Source of the DNA: Bacteroides sp.
GTDB lineage: Bacteria; Bacteroidota; Bacteroidia; Bacteroidales; Bacteroidaceae
DNA: 64,000 nt
NCBI GenBank assembly: GCA_019416685.1
Contig: DXWV01000044.1
Location: 161,106 to 225,105 of the forward strand
Direction of reading: 5' to 3'
The notes below the pieces were generated by a model. That model saw nothing but the letters and a program-made list of their open reading frames with translations. It was not told the origin of the DNA and made no database searches. Every line of letters begins with the position of its first letter. Position 1 is the first letter of the stretch. The translations under genes were made by a program, and so were the position numbers. Below, piece by piece: positions 60,644 through 64,000 of the stretch.

Positions 60644-61615
60644 ATGACTGAGCAACCTTTATACAACGAATTTCCGCAGTTTCTGAGGCGTTATTTCCCT
60701 TATAAAGTACAGAAAATATCCCTGAATGCCGGTTTTACCTGCCCCAATCGGGATGGAACCAAGGGGCAGGGAGGTTGCACATATTGCAACAATCAAACGT
60801 TTAATCCGGAATACTGCCGGACCGAAAAAACGGTTTCCGTACAGTTGGAAGAAGGAAAACAGTTCTTTGCCCATAAATATCCTTCGATGAAATACCTTGC
60901 CTATTTCCAGGCATATACCAACACTTATGCGGAACTCGAAAGTTTAAAACGGAAATATGAAGAGGCGCTGAGTGTTGACGGGGTAGTAGGTCTTGTCATC
61001 GGCACTCGTCCGGATTGTATGCCGGAGGATCTTCTTCATTATCTTGAAACACTCAACCGCCAGACTTTTCTTCTTGTGGAGTACGGCATTGAAACTACTT
61101 GTGATAAAACGCTGAGGCGCATCAACCGGGGGCATACTTATGCCGCCACTGTGGAGGCGGTGCAACGTACAGCCGGTTGTGGTATTCTTACTGGCGGGCA
61201 TGTGATTTTAGGACTCCCTGGAGAGTCTCATGATGCTATTGTGGAGCAAGCCGGTGTGCTTTCGGAATTACCGCTTACCACTTTGAAAATGCACCAGCTA
61301 CAGTTGATCCGTGGCACGCGTATGGCTTATGAATATGAACAAAACCCTTCTGATTTCCACCTCTTTAATGATGTAAATGAATACATAGATCTTGTTATAG
61401 ATTATGTGGAACATCTGCGTCCCGATCTTGTTGTAGAGCGTTTTGTTTCACAGTCTCCCCGCGAATTACTAATAGCTCCCGACTGGGGATTAAAAAATTA
61501 TGAATTTACAGCCCGAGTTCAAAAAAGAATGAAAGAAAGGGGGGCATATCAAGGCAAGAGATACGGAGTTACGAAAAAAAAAGTATCTTTGCAGAACAGA
61601 ATGAATAATGTTTAA
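60644..61615 (+). CDS. Radical SAM protein, YhcC/TIGR01212 type
   Basis: 323 residues, cytoplasmic. The cluster ligands lie in CPNRDGTKGQGGCTYCNN near 29-46 (the Cys of GGCTYC plus CPN), then TRPDCMPEDLL near 125, VEYGIETTCDKTLRRINRGH near 145-165 and GHVILGLPGE near 185, as in the YhcC branch. The family is widespread but the substrate is unsettled; RNA or protein modification has been proposed. The end of the gene carries the promoter of the flavodiiron gene. Confidence 0.85.
   Translation: MTEQPLYNEFPQFLRRYFPYKVQKISLNAGFTCPNRDGTKGQGGCTYCNNQTFNPEYCRTEKTVSVQLEEGKQFFAHKYPSMKYLAYFQAYTNTYAELESLKRKYEEALSVDGVVGLVIGTRPDCMPEDLLHYLETLNRQTFLLVEYGIETTCDKTLRRINRGHTYAATVEAVQRTAGCGILTGGHVILGLPGESHDAIVEQAGVLSELPLTTLKMHQLQLIRGTRMAYEYEQNPSDFHLFNDVNEYIDLVIDYVEHLRPDLVVERFVSQSPRELLIAPDWGLKNYEFTARVQKRMKERGAYQGKRYGVTKKKVSLQNRMNNV
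61584..61591 (+). promoter_or_regulatory. -7 box of the flavodiiron gene
   Basis: TATCTTTG inside the last codons of the radical SAM gene; a transcript from here would begin near 61598 and include the period-7 hairpin as a leader. Confidence 0.45.
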
Positions 61616-61671
61616 TGATCAATGATCAATGGCATTAAACATTAATCGTTAATCATTAAACATTAATTTTA
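61613..61671. repeat. Hairpin of 7-bp tandem repeats before the flavodiiron gene
   Basis: AATGATC twice, then AAACATT, AATCGTT, AATCATT and AAACATT follow at period 7. The two halves are complementary (TTTAATGAT with ATCATTAAA), so the leader can fold back. Confidence 0.6.
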
Positions 61672-61674
61672 AAG

Positions 61675-62868
61675 ATGGAACAGAAAACAAGAATTAAAGG
61701 AAACGTCCACTATGTAGGAGTAAACGACCGTAACAAACATCTCTTCGAAGGGATGTGGCCGCTGCCATACGGAGTTTCATATAACTCTTATCTGATTGAT
61801 GATGAAATGGTAGCTTTGGTCGATACAGTGGATATCTGCTATTTTGAGGTATTTCTTCACAAAATAAAGCAAGTAATTGGTGACCGTCCTATCAACTACT
61901 TAATTATAAATCATATGGAACCGGATCATTCGGGTTCCATCCGGCTGATCAAACAACATTATCCTGATATTGTAATTGTAGGCAACAAGCAAACCTTCGG
62001 CATGATTGAAGGCTTCTATGGGGTAACGGGTGAACAATATCTGGTGAAAGACGGTGACTTCCTTGCGTTGGGAAAACATAAACTTCATTTTTATCTCACT
62101 CCAATGGTGCATTGGCCGGAGACAATGATGACTTTTGACGAAACGGATGGTATTCTTTTCTCCGGAGATGGATTTGGTTGCTTTGGTACGTTGGATGGTG
62201 GCTTCCTTGATACTCGTATCAATACGGATCACTATTGGGATGAAATGGTACGTTACTATTCTAATATAGTAGGGAAATATGGTAGTCCCGTACAAAAGGC
62301 TTTGCAAAAACTGGGCGGTCTGCCTATCTCTGTAATTTGCTCTACTCATGGTCCGGTGTGGACTGATAATATTCCAAAGGTAATAGGTATCTATGATAAA
62401 CTGAGCCGTTATGATGCTGATGAAGGTGTGGTTATTGCCTATGGAAGCATGTACGGCAATACCGAGCAAATGGCCGAAGCTATTGCTGCGGAACTGTCGG
62501 CACAAGGTATTAAAAATATCGTAATGCATAACGTAAGCAAGACCAATGCGTCTTATATCCTGGCAGATATCTTTAGATATAAAGGATTAATCATTGGTTC
62601 ACCGACATATAGTAACCAGATATTCCCGGAAATAGAGTCTTTGCTTTCGAAGATATTGATACGCGAACTAAAAGGACGTTATCTTGGACTGTTTGGTTCT
62701 TTTACATGGGCAGGTGCTGCCGTGAAGCGTATGGCTGAATTTGCCGAAAAGAGCAAGTTTGAAGTAGTGGGAGATCCGGTAGAGATGAAACAGGCAATGA
62801 GAGACATTACTTATGCACAGTGTGAAAATCTGGCACGGGCAATGGCGGAGCGCTTAAAGAAGAACTAA
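61675..62868 (+). CDS. Flavodiiron protein (FprA family A-type flavoprotein)
   Basis: 397 residues, cytoplasmic. The metallo-beta-lactamase-like half has the diiron ligands in NHMEPDHSG (His80, Glu82, Asp84, His85 approximately), MVHWPETM near 146, FSGDGFG near 165 and STHGPVW near 224. The C-terminal flavodoxin half has YGSMYGNTEQMAEA near 258, which binds FMN. Such enzymes reduce oxygen or nitric oxide to protect anaerobes. Length is normal and all iron ligands appear present. Transcribed alone or with the radical SAM gene. Confidence 0.93.
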   Translation: MEQKTRIKGNVHYVGVNDRNKHLFEGMWPLPYGVSYNSYLIDDEMVALVDTVDICYFEVFLHKIKQVIGDRPINYLIINHMEPDHSGSIRLIKQHYPDIVIVGNKQTFGMIEGFYGVTGEQYLVKDGDFLALGKHKLHFYLTPMVHWPETMMTFDETDGILFSGDGFGCFGTLDGGFLDTRINTDHYWDEMVRYYSNIVGKYGSPVQKALQKLGGLPISVICSTHGPVWTDNIPKVIGIYDKLSRYDADEGVVIAYGSMYGNTEQMAEAIAAELSAQGIKNIVMHNVSKTNASYILADIFRYKGLIIGSPTYSNQIFPEIESLLSKILIRELKGRYLGLFGSFTWAGAAVKRMAEFAEKSKFEVVGDPVEMKQAMRDITYAQCENLARAMAERLKKN

Positions 62869-63056
62869 GGAGAGTTATAAAGTTATAGAGTTATAAGGTT
62901 ATAGAGTTGTAGAGTTATAAAGTTATAGCTTAGCAGTTTAACCCTTCTGCTGATTTACCACCCTGCAATTCTATAACTCCATAACCTTATAACTCCATAA
63001 CCTTATAACCTTATAACCTTATAACCCTATAACCTTATAACATTATTACTAACCGA
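62869..63056. repeat. Hairpin of 8-bp tandem repeats upstream of nagB
   Basis: The left part (about 62872-62930) repeats GTTATAGA or GTTATAAA about seven times at period 8. The right part (about 62971-63042) has about nine complementary units, ATAACCTT or ATAACTCC, also at period 8. The long AT-rich arms can pair over ~60 bp. A middle hairpin (CTTAGCAG/CTGCTGA) lies between them. The 204-bp gap holds no ORF and no clear -7 box. Confidence 0.75.
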
Positions 63057-63072
63057 TTAAAAATATAAACTT

Positions 63073-63885
63073 ATGAGATTAATTATTCAGCCGGACTATC
63101 AGTCCGTATCTTCGTGGGCAGCCCATTATGTTGCTGCTAAAATTAAGGCAGCCAATCCTACAGCAGAGAAACCATTCGTATTGGGATGTCCTACAGGTTC
63201 TTCTCCTCTGGGCATGTACAAAGGGCTTATCGATTTGAATAAGAAAGGTATCGTTTCTTTTGAGAACGTAGTCACTTTCAATATGGACGAATATGTAGGA
63301 TTGCCGAAAGAACATCCCGAAAGTTACTACTCTTTCATGTGGAATAACTTCTTTAGCCATATTGATATCAAACCGGAAAACACGAATATCCTAAATGGAA
63401 ACGCTGCTGACCTTGATGCTGAATGTGCCCGTTATGAAGAAAAAATAAAGTCATACGGTGGTATAGATCTTTTTATGGGTGGTATCGGACCAGATGGACA
63501 CATTGCGTTCAATGAGCCGGGATCATCACTGACTTCACGTACCCGTCAGAAAACGCTGACTACGGATACAATCATTGCCAATTCACGTTTCTTTGACAAC
63601 GATATCAACAAAGTGCCTAAGACTGCTTTGACAGTAGGTGTGGGGACTGTCTTGTCTGCAAAAGAAGTGATGATTATTGTGAATGGACATAATAAAGCTC
63701 GTGCATTGTATCACGCAGTAGAGGGAGCTATCACTCAGATGTGGACGATCAGTGCATTACAGATGCATGAAAAAGGTATCATCGTTTGTGACGATGCTGC
63801 TACTGAAGAACTGAAAGTAGGAACATATCGCTACTTCAAGGATATCGAAGCCGATCATCTGGATGCTAAATCTTTGATTAAATAA
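63073..63885 (+). CDS. nagB: Glucosamine-6-phosphate deaminase
   Basis: 270 residues, cytoplasmic. LGCPTGSSPLGMYKGL near 38-53 is the phosphate-binding loop, TFNMDEYVGLP near 69-79 carries the catalytic Asp, and FMGGIGPDGHIAFNEPG near 135-151 carries the GxGxDGHIAFNEP signature with the His/Glu pair. It converts glucosamine-6-phosphate to fructose-6-phosphate and ammonia. Full length, normal size. It is separated from the flavodiiron gene by the tandem-repeat hairpin, so it is probably a separate unit. Confidence 0.97.
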   Translation: MRLIIQPDYQSVSSWAAHYVAAKIKAANPTAEKPFVLGCPTGSSPLGMYKGLIDLNKKGIVSFENVVTFNMDEYVGLPKEHPESYYSFMWNNFFSHIDIKPENTNILNGNAADLDAECARYEEKIKSYGGIDLFMGGIGPDGHIAFNEPGSSLTSRTRQKTLTTDTIIANSRFFDNDINKVPKTALTVGVGTVLSAKEVMIIVNGHNKARALYHAVEGAITQMWTISALQMHEKGIIVCDDAATEELKVGTYRYFKDIEADHLDAKSLIK

Positions 63886-63907
63886 GAATTAGAAGTAAAA
63901 AAAGATA

Positions 63908-63946
63908 AAGCTGTGTAGTAGGAATTGCTTATCCACTGCGCAGCTT
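63908..63946 (+). terminator. Hairpin after nagB
   Basis: AAGCTGTGTAGTAGGA pairs with TCCACTGCGCAGCTT through some G-U pairs. There is no strong T run after it, so termination is likely but not certain. The last 54 bases of the window show nothing. Confidence 0.55.
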
Positions 63947-64000
63947 GAGGCTGTAATTTAAACTGTGTCAGCAAAGCAACCAAATAAAGTATTAACTTTG

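Noticed and set aside
1..64000. Transposase, integrase, conjugation or tRNA-associated att sites
   Set aside because: None recognised; the only mobile-type sequences are small non-coding foldback elements.

Overview
The window looks like a chromosomal segment of a gut Bacteroides species. The signs are two SusC/SusD pairs, two giant hybrid two-component systems, Bacteroides-type promoters (TAnnTTTG at about -7) and many secreted carbohydrate-active enzymes. I cannot fix the species from sequence alone. No rRNA, tRNA, CRISPR array or transposase gene was seen.

Positions 1-51200 form a large pectin-utilisation region that I read as two joined or duplicated loci. The left half (1-23192) holds a truncated GH105 unsaturated-uronyl hydrolase, a CE8 pectin methylesterase, a KdgF-like cupin, a CE12-CE8 fusion, an alpha/beta-hydrolase, hybrid two-component system 1, SusC/SusD/surface glycan-binding protein set 1, a PL1 lyase and an 1110-residue multidomain CE8 esterase. 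The right half (24521-51200) holds a GH3, hybrid system 2, GH28 number 1, a frameshifted gene, set 2 of SusC/SusD/glycan-binding protein, two more esterases, a gph-like phosphatase, a GH43, a small secreted protein, a DUF4861-type protein and GH28 number 2. Together they would de-esterify pectin, cut homogalacturonan by lyase and hydrolase, trim xylose or arabinose side chains, import oligomers and convert unsaturated galacturonate.

Seven promoters in this region share one layout. An imperfect direct repeat of period 21-22 bp lies upstream, and its proximal copy ends exactly 24 nt before the -7 box. This occurs before the CE12-CE8 fusion, both susC genes, the large CE8, both GH28 genes and the small secreted protein, and is the best regulatory signal in the window. 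It suggests one hybrid regulator, or two with near-identical specificity, controls both halves.

Between the halves (23290-24300) sits a separate unit: a strong promoter, a leader of about 235 nt with a 130-bp foldback, and two small overlapping genes of unknown function. This is the most plausible undescribed element among the coding regions.

Positions 51528-63885 are core genes: fabI, a gldB-like lipoprotein gene, a tetrapyrrole-methylase family methyltransferase, a membrane protein with a degenerate Nudix-like tail, lipA, a DPP-IV family peptidase, a LiaF-like/LytTR membrane pair, a YhcC-like radical SAM protein, a flavodiiron protein and nagB. Intergenic regions throughout are rich in non-coding foldback repeats: two copies of a ~175-bp MITE-like element, two elements with four ATGTACATGT cores at exactly 23-bp spacing, REP-like hairpins, and hairpins built from 7- or 8-bp tandem repeats.
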